This document shows positions 34,269 to 44,749 of a stretch of DNA of 64,000 nt, piece after piece. The notes under the pieces are model-generated. The model searched no databases and was not told where the DNA came from. It saw only the letters and a list, made by a program, of their open reading frames with translations. The stretch is from Bimastos eiseni (taxonomy: Eukaryota > Annelida > Clitellata > Crassiclitellata > Lumbricidae), in NCBI GenBank assembly GCA_959347315.1, contig OY365817.1, positions 4,296,643 to 4,360,642 of the forward strand. Direction: 5' to 3'. Every line of letters starts with the position of its first letter. The stretch's first letter is position 1. The position numbers and the translations under genes were made by a program.

Positions 34269-34409
34269 ATGGACGCTGTGATGGTTGGCAACGATCAGAG
34301 ACTTAACGGAAAATGTTTTCCAAATGATTGCACCTCGCCCTCTGATTTGATTTCATCGGGGAACCGTCAACATTGTAGAAAATCGTCTGAACTTCAGGCA
34401 AAGCTAAAG
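34269..34409 (+). CDS. SPTLC2: SPTLC2 coding exon 1
   Basis: Forty-seven codons, phase 0 at the end, donor AAG|GTTAGT. It encodes the poorly conserved Cys- and Ser-containing N-terminus (starting MDAVMVGNDQRL), comparable to the variable N-terminus of other SPTLC2 proteins. The evidence is the start context, the in-frame stop 42 bases upstream, and a phase match to exon 2. It has no diagnostic motif, so it is less certain than the other exons. Confidence 0.75.
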
Positions 34410-34900
34410 GTTAGTGTGCAGCTGTTATTTCACTAATATTTTGCATCCAGGAAGTTTTCGGCCGGTGAGTGGACATCTTCGTCATGAAATCAAAAGGTGT
34501 GTTATCACCTACGCTGATTGATAATTTGGCTTGCGGCTGACCGATAAGAACTGATTGTAGATCACTATTGATATTGCAAGCTTGGATGCGTATATTTTGC
34601 CAGGTAGAATGTAGGATGCCATTTTCGTTACGAAGATGATCAGATCGTTGAAATTTGGATTCAAATATGGGCAATCTATCGTTGTAGCGTCCCCGATTTT
34701 TTAATCATTGCAATTGTTTCAGCTTCGTAAATTAATGTTGATGTTCGCATAGTTCGCACACATCAGAATACAAGTTTGTTAAATAAGTATAAGTAACCAG
34801 AAACAACATTTATTACCAAGAAACATTTTCATTTAATTCAATTATTTTTAATGCATAATAATTTATATGTCATAATAATACTCCACTTATTAATGCAGAA

Positions 34901-34984
34901 TGGACATTCAGCAAGATGCAATTATTAGAAACATTTTATTATTATATCTATGTTTTCTAATAATTGGTTCTTGCTGTATATCCA
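34901..34984. other. miRNA-like imperfect hairpin in SPTLC2 intron 1
   Basis: Arms of about 34 bases (34901-34934 and 34950-34984) pair with four mismatches and one bulge around a loop of about 15 bases. The paired core is CAATTATTAGAAA. Size and shape match a pre-miRNA; a small MITE is the alternative. I recognise no known mature miRNA. Confidence 0.5.
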
Positions 34985-35163
34985 TTAGAAATGCATTTGT
35001 AAGTAGACTATTAGTATTTTATATTTTTGATTTAAAGTATAATAATTTCCATTTATTTTCAAATTGACAATAGTGCAGTATGATTACAGACATGGTATGA
35101 ACGAATGATGAAAAGTTATTACAGGAGTCGAATTAAAGTGTTGACAGACATGCGGGGCATCCA

Positions 35164-35360
35164 TCTATATAAATAAATAGAAGATTCTATGTGTGTGTCT
35201 GTCTGTCCGGCTATGCATTTGCACAGTTTTAGAGCTATTGACTCGAAACCGTCATCGTTGGTTCGGGGAACACCTGGGACACCCAGTAGAGGGGTTGGTG
35301 AACCTCGTGGCCACCATCTTCCTGGTCTCCAGGGCCAAAAACCTGTCTCAGGAGTGCAAC
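35164..35360 (+). mobile_element. Helitron-like 5' portion in SPTLC2 intron 1
   Basis: Begins TCTATATAAATAAATAG after an A (Helitron 5' TC end). Continues GTGTCTGTCTGTCCGG, GTTCGGGGAACACCTGGG and CTCCAGGGCCAAAAACCTG, homologous to 20558-20770. The 3' hairpin and CTAG end are missing. Confidence 0.6.
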
Positions 35361-35944
35361 AACTCCCCAAGGAGTCCACATAAGCGCAAAGTTTAATTCT
35401 CAGCCGCCAGGAGCGTGTCGAAGAAACACCTGCTGCTTACCAAGCAAGACTTGATGCTTATAATCTAATTTGACTATTGCCATCGAACTCGGTTCTTCAT
35501 CGCTGTGCCCCATTTTGTTACCCATTACGCTATGCCCCTCATACTTACTTACTTGCTAGACTATGATGTCGAAACTAGTATTGAAGGTCTTTGGCTAGTT
35601 CCATTTTAATTGAATAGCATTTCAAATGGTCTTTGTAAATGACGAGTTCTCTTTTTTTTTATTGACGTTTCCTCTTGTTTATTTGCAAGCGTTATATACA
35701 CCGAATTTGTAAATGTACATCTGCTATAACAGTGTATAACTGTGACTGCAAAGCTATAGATTACAAAAATATACATTAACGATTTAGCATAGTTTAGTCA
35801 GACTCGGATATTGCAAAATTGAAAGTCAATATAAAAATCATTGTAGAGGTTTTTGTTACATTTAGGCAATAAAGGAGAGTAGAAGAACAGTGGTATCATA
35901 TTATTTAATTTGTAAGATGTGCTGTGGTTTATTTTTTCCACCAG

Positions 35945-36168
35945 ACAGATGATGAGGATAACAGAGGCGATGGTTTCCCTCAGCGAAAGGTTTTTGAGTC
36001 TTTTGAGGAGACTCCATTATTCCTCGCCGTCATCACTTACCTCGGATATGGCATCCTGATTCTGTTCGGGCATTTCCGAGAATTCCTCCGCAAATGCCAT
36101 TTGGAAGTGGTGCCAGTGGCGATGGAGTATGTCCCAGAGGTGAGAACTCAGAAAAAACACCAACAGAA
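35945..36168 (+). CDS. SPTLC2: SPTLC2 coding exon 2 (membrane segment)
   Basis: Acceptor TTTTTTCCACCAG. Contains FEETP and the hydrophobic segment [18 protein letters not shown], the SPTLC2 membrane anchor. I end it at AA|GTAAAT (36168) because only that donor gives the phase 2 needed by exon 3. A better-looking donor GAG|GTGAGA at 36139 is in phase 0 and fits no nearby acceptor. The last ten residues are therefore the least certain part of the protein. Confidence 0.85.
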
Positions 36169-36269
36169 GTAAATATCAGATTACTCACAATGAGCAGTTA
36201 CTTCCAATTTATCATAATCTTAGTAGGATTGCATTTAAAGATGACCTCTCAATTCTTAAGTTACAAATA

Positions 36270-37125
36270 ACAATTGTTGCCCTCCTCCTTTATCCAGGCT
36301 TGGGACTGGCACTGCTGGACTGTAAGCAGTTGCGGAATTATGCTTGAGTGTGAAATCGTGTCAAGAAAGATTTTCGTTTGTCTGATTGATGTCATCTCTT
36401 CTTCTTCTTTTGGTTCTCTGCCTTTAGGCAGGTTCATATGTCCAATGATGCCACTCCTCCCTGTGTTGAGTCTCTTCTTTAATTTTTCCGTATCCACCTT
36501 TCTCCATCATCCAGTCTAAAAGCATTGTTCTTGGTCTTCCTCTTGTTCTTCTCCCTTCCATTCTCCCTCTATGAAGTTTTTAAGCAGTGAATCTCCTCTC
36601 ATTATGTGTCCCGTTCATCTTCTCTGTCGTTCTTGAATTATCTTTATCATCGATCTCTTTACTTTTACCCTCCTCAATATTTCTTCATTGGTCTTGTGCT
36701 CTGTCCAGCTGATTCTCTCCATTTTTCGCCATATCCACATTTCAAATGCCTCTAATCTTTTCTGGTCTTCTTTTCTTATTGTCCATGTTTCCGCCCCATA
36801 CAGGACCACACTCCACACCAGAGTTTTGACCATTTGCTTTTTTAGGCTTCTACATAGTTTTCCCCTCAATATTTCTGTCCTCTTGTAGAATGCTTCCTTT
36901 CCCATGGCTATTCTCTTCTTTATTTCCATGTGGCACTTTGCATCTTGTGTGATCAGACTTCCCAATTAGCAGAATCTCTCTACTTGCTGTATCTCTTCTC
37001 TGTTTATGCTTATTCTGAATGTTGTTTTCTCTGCTTTGCTTATTTTTATAACCTTTTTCTTCTTTGTATTTATTTTCATTCCATACTATGTTGATGTCAT
37101 CATAGGCCAAAAATTAGCAAAATAA
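36270..37125 (-). pseudogene. RTE/Jockey-like LINE ORF2 C-terminus in SPTLC2 intron 2
   Basis: The minus strand reads LGSLITQDAKCHMEIKKRIA, VWSVVLYGAETWTIRKED, LEAFEMWIWRKMERISWT and TNEEILRRV, the C-terminal domain of endonuclease/reverse transcriptase LINEs. Upstream FRISINREEIQQVERFC is in another frame, so it is frameshifted. The 3' end is the GTGCCAGTCCCAAG motif at 36278-36312. Confidence 0.85.
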
Positions 37126-37195
37126 ATGTTTGTGCCTATAATAACTACTAATACGGTTTTCGATTTTTCTTTTAGTTTTTAGATTTTTAAATGTT

Positions 37196-37400
37196 TGTAA
37201 AAAAATAATTTAATAAAAAAAAAATTATTTTAAACTATTTGCGTGCATAATATTTGCTGAGGTGAATACTTCCGAACAGTCCCCGAAAAACAGGATATTC
37301 GACAGAGGTGAATGTATGAGGCGATTTCCGGTTATGCCTTACAGTGTTTACTAATTAGGTTATTTGCTGATTAGAATTAAATTTATGTAAATTGTATTTA
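37196..37400. mobile_element. Partial relative of the 40672-41333 hAT family
   Basis: AATATTTGCTGAGG, AATACTTCCGAA and GCGATTTCCGGTTATGCC match the right end of the intron 6 hAT element. I found no left end or target duplication. Confidence 0.5.
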
Positions 37401-37408
37401 ATTTTAAG

Positions 37409-37537
37409 ATAAAAATAGAATTATAAAAGGGCAAAAACTGATAAAGAAAATAATTTTAATTTGTTAGCAAAGCTAGATGTAACAAATTAAAATTATTTTC
37501 TTTATCAGTTTTTGCCCTTTTATAATTCTATTTTTAT
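37409..37537. repeat. Perfect hairpin: 58-bp arms, 13-base loop
   Basis: 37409-37466 and 37480-37537 are exact reverse complements (58 of 58). The loop GCAAAGCTAGATG is at 37467-37479. It lies in SPTLC2 intron 2, 95 bases before exon 3. The arms are AT-rich with one GGGC block. Confidence 0.97.
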
Positions 37538-37632
37538 GCATTTTTTACAACAGCACATTAAGGGACCTTAAATACAATGGGGTCAGCTGCAAATGCATTA
37601 AGGGAGTGGCTGAAATTAAGATTATGTTTTAG

Positions 37633-37827
37633 CCAAGGATATGTAGAAACTTCTGATTTGTTTGAATCGAAGGGTTGGGTGCCATTGTATCAGAGTTTCG
37701 AAAGCTTCTACAACCGCAATCTCTATCGTCGAGTGCGTGACTGTTGGAACCGACCGATCTGCAGCGTTCCTGGAGCAAAATTCGATCTCATGGACCGTAG
37801 AACAGATGATCATGGCTGGACATTCAG
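37633..37827 (+). CDS. SPTLC2: SPTLC2 coding exon 3
   Basis: Acceptor ATGTTTTAG, donor CAG|GTATCT. Encodes residues 122-187, including WVPLYQSFESFYNRNLY and NRPICSVPGA, a block conserved in LCB2 proteins from yeast to vertebrates that lies before the catalytic core. Phase 2 on both sides. Confidence 0.93.
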
Positions 37828-38011
37828 GTATCTTCGATCAATATAACATGTGACATTTGTCCATACAGAGACTCAGTGGAGAGATGTGTGTCTCTGTGTC
37901 CATGCAGTTGTTTCTCTATTTCTCTGTGTCTACGTGTGTGTGCGTGTGTGTGCATCTGTGTTTTTTTTCTATTGTCTTGATGTGTCTTTTTCTTTGTTTT
38001 GTTCTGTGAAG

Positions 38012-38157
38012 GTTTACCAATCGTAAGTTGCATGTGTTGAACATGGCATCCTACAACTACTTGGGTTTTGCCGAGAACCATGGTCCTTGCGCCGAAGCAG
38101 CTGAAGTCGCCACCAGAAACTATGGACTTGGAATCTGTAGCAGTCGTCATGAAATCG
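38012..38157 (+). CDS. SPTLC2: SPTLC2 coding exon 4
   Basis: Acceptor TTCTGTGAAG; donor ATCG|GTCGGT, which is weak. Encodes the start of the PLP-dependent transferase fold, with [10 protein letters not shown] and [10 protein letters not shown]. The join to exon 5 rebuilds a Gly codon (G|GA), as expected after HEI. Confidence 0.92.
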
Positions 38158-38852
38158 GTCGGTTTTCCACTCGTCGTCCACATCCAGAGACTTCTATAGT
38201 GCAGCTGGTGTTATAATGTGTCATCAATCGATGTTCCCTTCTTCTAAGCAGTCCATCACACTGAGCGTTGTTGCTGTCAAGAAGGAGAAGGGTAGATATG
38301 TTGGGCAAGTAGCAGTGTGATGATGGGAAAGAAGCACTGAGCCATTGAGACCGTCAATATACAAAATATATTTAATTCAGGGAGTCACTGAAACCTAGAA
38401 AATCAAGCCTCAACATTGGAATAGCTTGTAAACAAGATCATCAAGAAATTGTCTACCCCTTAAGATTTTACCCATAGCAATATTGGCCCCATGTCTTGCT
38501 CATTATTCATCAATGATGGTGTTAGACGTTTTGCTTATATATGAAATGTTCTAAAGAAATTAGGCAAACTTCAAAATGCTCAAAGTAGGAAAATAAATTA
38601 GATTTTTGCATTTGTGATTGGAGGTTATGAGAATTGGATTAAAGCTCTCTCTTTCTTTCATGTAGCTGACATTTAAGTCTTGTCTTATGTTGCTCCATAA
38701 CCTATGTAGGTCATTTCGATGTTGTGTTGTAGGTCATTTTGATGTCATTTGTTTTATAATTTTAATTTGATGTCATTTTTTTTGTAATCTTAATTTGATC
38801 TCATTTTGATGTCTGTTTGATGCCAGTCTGATGTAATTTTGACGTGATTCAG

Positions 38853-38977
38853 GAAACACACAGATCAATGCCCAACTGGAGACGCTGGTGGCTGAGTTCC
38901 TTGGAGTTGAATCTGTGATTACCTTTGGAATGGGTTTTGCAACAAACTCCACGAACATCCCAGCTCTCGTTGGAAAG
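38853..38977 (+). CDS. SPTLC2: SPTLC2 coding exon 5
   Basis: Acceptor GTGATTCAG, donor AAG|GTAACT. Residues 236-277, with LVAEFLGVE and [18 protein letters not shown], the glycine-rich PLP-phosphate-binding region of the family. Ends in phase 0. Confidence 0.94.
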
Positions 38978-39609
38978 GTAACTAAGATGAGAGCAAGAGA
39001 GACAGACAGACAGACAGACAGAAGGAGAAGGTTTTTAATTTGCCTAAGGACAAATAACTTGAAGTAGATATAAAAAACATTTAGCTTGACTTGTGTAATG
39101 TCAACGTGGCCTTGAACTACCTTCGTGAAGCATCAGCCAGTATGGGGTCGAGGTTTTACATAATTTATGAGCCAGTAAACTACGACTAGAGAAGGTTCGA
39201 TACATAAAGATAGAAGCAAACATACGTAGACATCTGTAGCAGACTGATTTGCATATTTTGTGGCATAATAAAGACAGGAGGATTTCAATGAATCAAGATT
39301 AAGGAAGGCATTGAATTAAATTCATAGAACATGTTGTTGACTCTTCTTCAGCCAGACTTGACTCTCATCTTGTCGTCTGCTCTGTTAAGCTGAGTCCTTC
39401 AGTTGCTAGACTTATGGCAACTGGTTGGTTGTTGTCCTGTTGTTAACGATAATTATGTCGACATTTGTTTTATGGGGACCACTTGAAAGAAGAAGACTCC
39501 TTATACCTTGAAAACCTGTCAGTCATTTAAAGTGCTTTGGTTAACAAGAGATGTTTTCACAGTAGGTTTATTCCATTGTTTTATGACTGTGTTTTCTTTT
39601 ACTCATCAG

Positions 39610-39703
39610 GGCTGTCTCATTCTCAGCGATGAACTCAATCATGTCTCAATTATTCTCGGAGCCAGGCTCTCGGGAGCGACGATCAAAGTCTTCAAACACA
39701 ACA
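39610..39703 (+). CDS. SPTLC2: SPTLC2 coding exon 6
   Basis: Acceptor TTTTACTCATCAG, donor ACA|GTCAGT. Residues 278-308, with LSDELNH and [16 protein letters not shown]. The family histidine that stacks on the PLP ring falls in SDELNH (His288 by position). Ends in phase 1. Confidence 0.94.
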
Positions 39704-39784
39704 GTCAGTAATAAATGAGAAGTTTCTGTAATGAGACTGTTGAACTATGTTCTGTTGACTGCTGCTATCGACTGCTGATATTGT

Positions 39785-40013
39785 GGCACAATGGCCAATT
39801 GGTTGGAGCGGTCAGCCCATAATGCTCAGTGTGTGCTGAGTGAGCGGGTTCAACTCTCGTCCGAGGCATCACTGTGTATTGACCTTGAGCAAGTCCTTCA
39901 CGCACAATTGCTCTGCAGTATAACTACAATTGCGCCGTCGAGGCGTGTGCACTTCTGGGCAAAAATGTTGGAAGAAGAGTGCTATCAAATTTCAGTCAGA
40001 ATAAATGAATAAA
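39785..40013 (+). mobile_element. tRNA-derived SINE, near full length, in SPTLC2 intron 6
   Basis: A-box-like TGGCCAATTGG (39791-39801) and B box GGTTCAACTCT (39847-39857). Then a body with GACCTTGAGCAAGTCCTTCA, TACAATTGCGCCGTCGAGGC and TTGGAAGAAGAGTGC, ending in an AATAAATGAATAAA tail. The fragment at 29610-29711 is another copy. Confidence 0.78.
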
Positions 40014-40043
40014 AAATTTGCTGCTGCAATTGGCTCGTGACAT

Positions 40044-41384
40044 CAGTGTTGGGCATGAGACCAAAACCTCGAGACCAAGACCGAGATGTCCAAGACCAAG
40101 ACTGATATTCTTTTTATAAACAATTCAATTTATTACGACGCTATAACGGAATAACACGCTAAAAACATAAAAACATTAATTTTGCTGCTGAAAAATACTA
40201 ATCTTAATAATGGTCCAGAAAACAGTTTTACTGGCCAGTCTGAATTTTTGCAGGTTCAGCCCTTGGCTTTGGCCTGAGAATATTACACTATAAATTACTT
40301 ACAGTATGCGATAGGTAAATATTTTAACGTACATGAACGTTCCGTTTGAATGATGTATATATATATATATATATATAAATAATTGTACTCGGAATTGTAG
40401 GTTAACAGTGTCTACACGTGGCCGACCACAAAATTATTAGATTGTTCCAAAAACCTTGAATTTTGAAATAATGGCTCTTGTTGCAAATGCATTTTTTCCC
40501 CATAGTAACATGTATGTATAGATGGTCAGCACTCCATAAATCAATAACAATCGCATAGGGACTAAACGTCCGGTGTCTCTAATAATCGAAAATAACCGAC
40601 AAATATTAAAAAAATGCTCTGATGCGGAAAATGACCAAGAACACTAATCTAAGATGGAGACCAATCCCAAATAGGGCATAACCGAGTAGACAATTTCCAC
40701 CGAGTACCGAATCCGAATATTTGGATGAACTATTCGCCGGATCCGGGTACGAACCGAATAGTAGCGGCAAATCTGGCCAGCGACTCAGCGAGTACCATTC
40801 GTAGGCAAGCGTAGTTAACCTGCCATGTGCACAGCTACGGAGAACTATCTAGTATAGTCAATGCAGAGTCTATAGCAATATCTTTCATATAGCGTATCGT
40901 CGCACTCTAGGCTAGAACATAATATTTATTATTTAATAACTTTATTTGTGATAAAATTGTTATAAAATTTTAAATATGAAGTTATCAGCAACGTCTTTAC
41001 TCTCTAATGTTTGCCGGAAAGTGTGTGGAGCCAATTCAAGATTACTGATTTGGTTGCCACCTGGGAATGCAACACAAAGAAATTAAAATATATAAATTAA
41101 CATAATTATTTTAAAGAAACTTCAATTGAATGTTAAGTTCTTGTTTAATTAATCAATAACTTATAAGTAAGTCCGTTAGTCCTAAATTTATTTGATGAAA
41201 AAATATTATTTTATCAAAAAAATTATTTTATCAAAAACAGTTATTTTTAGCTTTTTGCAGGTGTAATATTTGCCAAAGCAAATACTTCCGAATCGTCCAA
41301 TATTCGGCCGAGGCGATTTCCGCTTATGCCCTAATCCCAAGATAGTCTCGAGACCCAGACCGCGGTCTCGAGACCACATCCCTG
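40044..41384. mobile_element. Outer hAT-like element, host of the 40672 hAT
   Basis: The ends are CAGTGTTGGGCATGAGACC and, inverted, CAGGGATGTGGTCTCGAGACC. Subterminal CTCGAGACC motifs occur at both ends. The flanks CGTGACAT and CCGGATAT match at only 5 of 8, so the target duplication is weak. No coding capacity. Confidence 0.5.
40672..41333. mobile_element. hAT MITE (family X, copy 1), 662 bp
   Basis: The ends are TAGGGCATAACC and, inverted, TAGGGCATAAGC (YARNG). Flanked by ATCCCAAA (40664-40671) and ATCCCAAG (41334-41341), 7 of 8. A second copy of nearly equal length occurs inverted at 43829-48331, once its insert is removed. Confidence 0.85.
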
Positions 41385-41389
41385 CCGGA

Positions 41390-42250
41390 TATTGGATGTT
41401 GCTATTGGAGCCCTGCTGCTATTGGCTGCTGATACTGGCTGTCGCTATTGGCTAGAGCTGTACCGATACATCGGCAGCTCTCATAATCGGGGCTGATTAC
41501 AGAGATATCTGCTGCATCGGAAATCAGCAAGATAATCTACGCCGATATTAAAAATTATTTATTTAATTTTACAATATTATTTTCAGTCATTAAAAGCAAA
41601 ATGACAACAGCAACATCATTGGGTCTGTGAAGGACAGCTTTCCGTTCCATTCTCATAGCCTGTTAACTTGGGCTTCGTTGAGTTTGGCTAATTCAGACCG
41701 CCCAATAGTAGGCATTGCGCTAGTTTAGACGTGGGAAAGTGGCAATGAGCAGAGTGAGTCGTAGTAATTACCCTGGGCCCAGGTCATCTCTGCTGGCCCA
41801 ATCTTGCTGCTGGTTGGTATTGTAGGCCAAAGGGGCATGTTGTAACAGTTGGGAGGGAATGGCATCATTGGCATGTGTGATAGAAGAAGACGTCCAGTTA
41901 CATAGATATCTCCTACGTCATGCAAGGTCGACGACGGGCGGTGTGCCTAATCTGTATGGCCTGCCTAGGATTGGTCCCCAACTACATGTATACGTCTCAT
42001 ACAGAATCAAGTGTTTTGTTTGTATCACAGCAATAGGCAGTAGCAGTATGTCTATCATTTGGAACACCACATCTTGGGAAACACAATGAGATAATTGGCT
42101 TAATGATCGGTATCGGCAAATGAATAATCAGCAATAATCGGTATGGGCAAAAAGTAATATTGGTACAGCTCTACTATTGGCTTCTGCTGTTGGCTGATGC
42201 TATTGGTTGTTGCTATTGGCTCCTGACATTGGCAGCTGATGTTGACTGCA
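41390..42250. repeat. Degenerate GCTATTGGCTGCTG tandem repeat, split by a hAT
   Basis: Units of GCTATTGGCTGCTGAT lie at 41395-41452 and resume at 42174-42250. The hAT element at 41453-42173 is inserted between them. Confidence 0.65.
41453..42173. mobile_element. hAT MITE (family Z), perfect 8-bp target duplication
   Basis: A 721-bp element. CTATTGGC is at 41445-41452 and 42174-42181. The ends are TAGAGCTGTACCGATA and, inverted, TAGAGCTGTACCAATA. Subterminal ATCGG/CCGAT motifs occur on both sides. No transposase. It is in SPTLC2 intron 6. Confidence 0.9.
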
Positions 42251-42643
42251 CTGGATGGCTCTTGAATGATATTGGAAGAGATGAGTAGATGAGGAAAATG
42301 ATGGGGAAACTGATTTTCCTCTAATGCTATTTTCACAATGTATTTGCAAAGTTTACATTTAACGAGTCGGCCATCCTTCTTCCGAGCGTGTTGTTAGAAA
42401 TGGGTTTCTTCTCAATTTAATTGCAGCAGAATCACTTGAAATTCTCGTGTTTCGTGAAACTCTGATGACAGTCACTTTGTTGAGATGCATATGTTCATCT
42501 CCCTCCTATCTCTCCCTCCCTCCCTCCCTCCCTCCACGCTTCCTCCCTCCCTCTCTTCCTCATCATGGCGCTTCTGAGGGCATCCTTAAAAGTCGTGATG
42601 CATCAGTAGAAACATAGAAAGTGAGCATTTGAGTGTTTTGTAG

Positions 42644-42749
42644 ACATGGATGACCTGGAGAAGAGGCTCCGTGAGGCGATCACCAGTGGACAGCCACGCA
42701 CCAAACGACCTTGGAAGAAGATCCTCATCATTGTCGAAGGCGTCTACAG
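42644..42749 (+). CDS. SPTLC2: SPTLC2 coding exon 7
   Basis: Acceptor GTGTTTTGTAG, donor CAG|GTGGCA. Residues 309-343, with [20 protein letters not shown]. It is preceded by a 2.9-kb intron that holds a SINE and three hAT elements. Phases match on both sides. Confidence 0.94.
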
Positions 42750-43255
42750 GTGGCATTCGATTCCTTTTCCTTAATAAGAAATATCTATAGAGATTTTGAA
42801 TGAGATTAAAGTCATACACAAAAGATATGCAATGAATTGGGTTGAAGTCATTTCAGTTGGAGGCTTACAGAGCACACACAATTACATTAAAATTAGCCTG
42901 TTGCTCCTGAATTCTAATTTAGAACTTCTATTGTGACAGTGTCTATTACAAGAAATGAACTGATGGTGTGCCAAAACCATGCTGTAATCTGGTCAACAAT
43001 GAGGCCTAGTATAGAAGTATAGATGCAATTAGGTCAGTTTTTCCATAATTAGGTCAACATATATAAAGCAATACAGGATGTCAATATGGGCAATATCTCA
43101 TCTGAATGTTGTCGATATAAATCTAGAGGCTGATGGAAACTGGAAGTGGAACTTGTGTTATGGGTTGAGAGAAGAAGAGGAGGAGGAGGAGGATTGCTTT
43201 AATTCACTTTAAGTGTTACTTGTGACAATTAAAAGAATCTCTGTGTGTGCTGCAG

Positions 43256-43475
43256 TATGGAGGGTTCGATAGTGAGGCTCAATGACGTCATTCGTCTGAA
43301 GAAGAAGTACAAGGCGTATTTGTATCTGGATGAGGCGCACAGCATCGGAGCGATTGGCCCTCGCGGACGGGGGGTTGTCGATTACTGGGACTGCGATCCT
43401 CAAGATGTTGACGTCATGATGGGAACGTTCACTAAGAGCTTTGGATCGGCCGGTGGATACATCGGGGGAAAAAAG
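43256..43475 (+). CDS. SPTLC2: SPTLC2 coding exon 8 (PLP lysine)
   Basis: Acceptor GTGTGCTGCAG, donor AAG|GTAAAT. Residues 344-417. Carries [10 protein letters not shown], the DEAH box (Asp369 pairs with the PLP ring nitrogen in the family) and GTFTKSFG with Lys404, the Schiff-base lysine. This is the most diagnostic exon of the gene, and no catalytic residue is changed. Confidence 0.97.
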
Positions 43476-44162
43476 GTAAATTACGATGGATTCGGGATCA
43501 TGTGCAGTGTCGTCTCCTCAGTTTCCAGTGTCATTGACTGATAACAGTCACTTGAAGTTGATCATTTGTAAACATATATACTATTTATTCTTCCAATTAT
43601 GTTAAGAATAACCTGTTAAGCATCCCGGGACAGTAATGCTCTCTTTTACAGAACCAGTTACATAAAATGAATCCATCTCTTCAGGTTATTAGATGTCAAT
43701 AGATGTTAGTATGACTTAGGGCAGTCCTTCACTTCATACAATTGCTCGGCACCATCAACTGGTTCCTCGACAATAGATAGTGTGGCTTAATAAATATGTA
43801 ATAATAAAAATAGTGATATTTTAATATTTAGGGTTTAACTGGAAACCGCCTCGGACATTCGCCTCAGCCGAATATTGGGCTATTCGGAAGTATTCGCCTC
43901 GGCAAATAGCTAAAAATTACTTTTTTGAAAAAAATAATGTTTTTTCATAAAATAATATTTTTTTATCAAATAAATTTAGGACAAACGGACTTACTTATAA
44001 GCTATTGATTAATTTAACAAGGACTTAACATTCCATTGAATTTTCTTTAAAATAATGCTGTTAACCTTTACCCCTTCTGAGGCCGCTCCCAGCGAACATT
44101 TAAAAAACGGGTTAAACTCCTATGTGTGGGCGGACATTAGTTTATATATACATAAAAATATG

Positions 44163-44195
<33 letters not shown>

Positions 44196-44494
44196 GCACA
44201 TAAAATGCATATGTGTATGTGCATAATATACATATATATATATACATATATATACATATATATATATATGTATGTATGTATATATTAGAGGTCTGCGGGT
44301 AGTGTTTTGGCTACCCGTACTCGTAACCCAGGACCGTTACCCTTACCCGACCCGTACTCAAAATTTCTACCCAATTCGTACCCGCGGGTACATCCGTACC
44401 CGTGACCTCATCAGCATGCCTTCTCAAAGTCTTGTTGAATACCAGGCTAATAGGATCACAGCTAACTCAGCTGTATTTGCTGTTGTCGTAGTAG

Positions 44495-44745
44495 CAACAG
44501 CAGAAGCAGCAGTGACAGCAGCAGAAGCAACAGTGACAGCAGCAGAAGCAGCAGTGACAGCAGCAGAAGCAGCAGTGACAGCAGCAGAAGCAGCAGTGAC
44601 AGCAGCAGTGACAGCAGCAGTGACAGCAGCAGAAGCAGCAGTGACAGCAGCAGAAGCAGCAGTGACAGCAGCAGAAGCAGCAGTGACAGCAGCAGAAGCA
44701 GCAGTGACAGCAGCAGAAGCAGCAGTGACAGCAGCCGTCGGGGTA
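44495..44745. repeat. GCAGCAGTGACA/GCAGCAGAA array
   Basis: Alternating AGCAGCAGAAGC and AGCAGTGACAGC units; the + strand frame is Ala/Val/Thr only. It lies inside hAT-like element Y. Confidence 0.95.
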
Positions 44746-44749
44746 GCGA

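Noticed and set aside
43715..43815. Another SINE copy in SPTLC2 intron 8
   Set aside because: Only CAGTCCTTCAC and ACAATTGCTC match the SINE body; too decayed to support a boundary.
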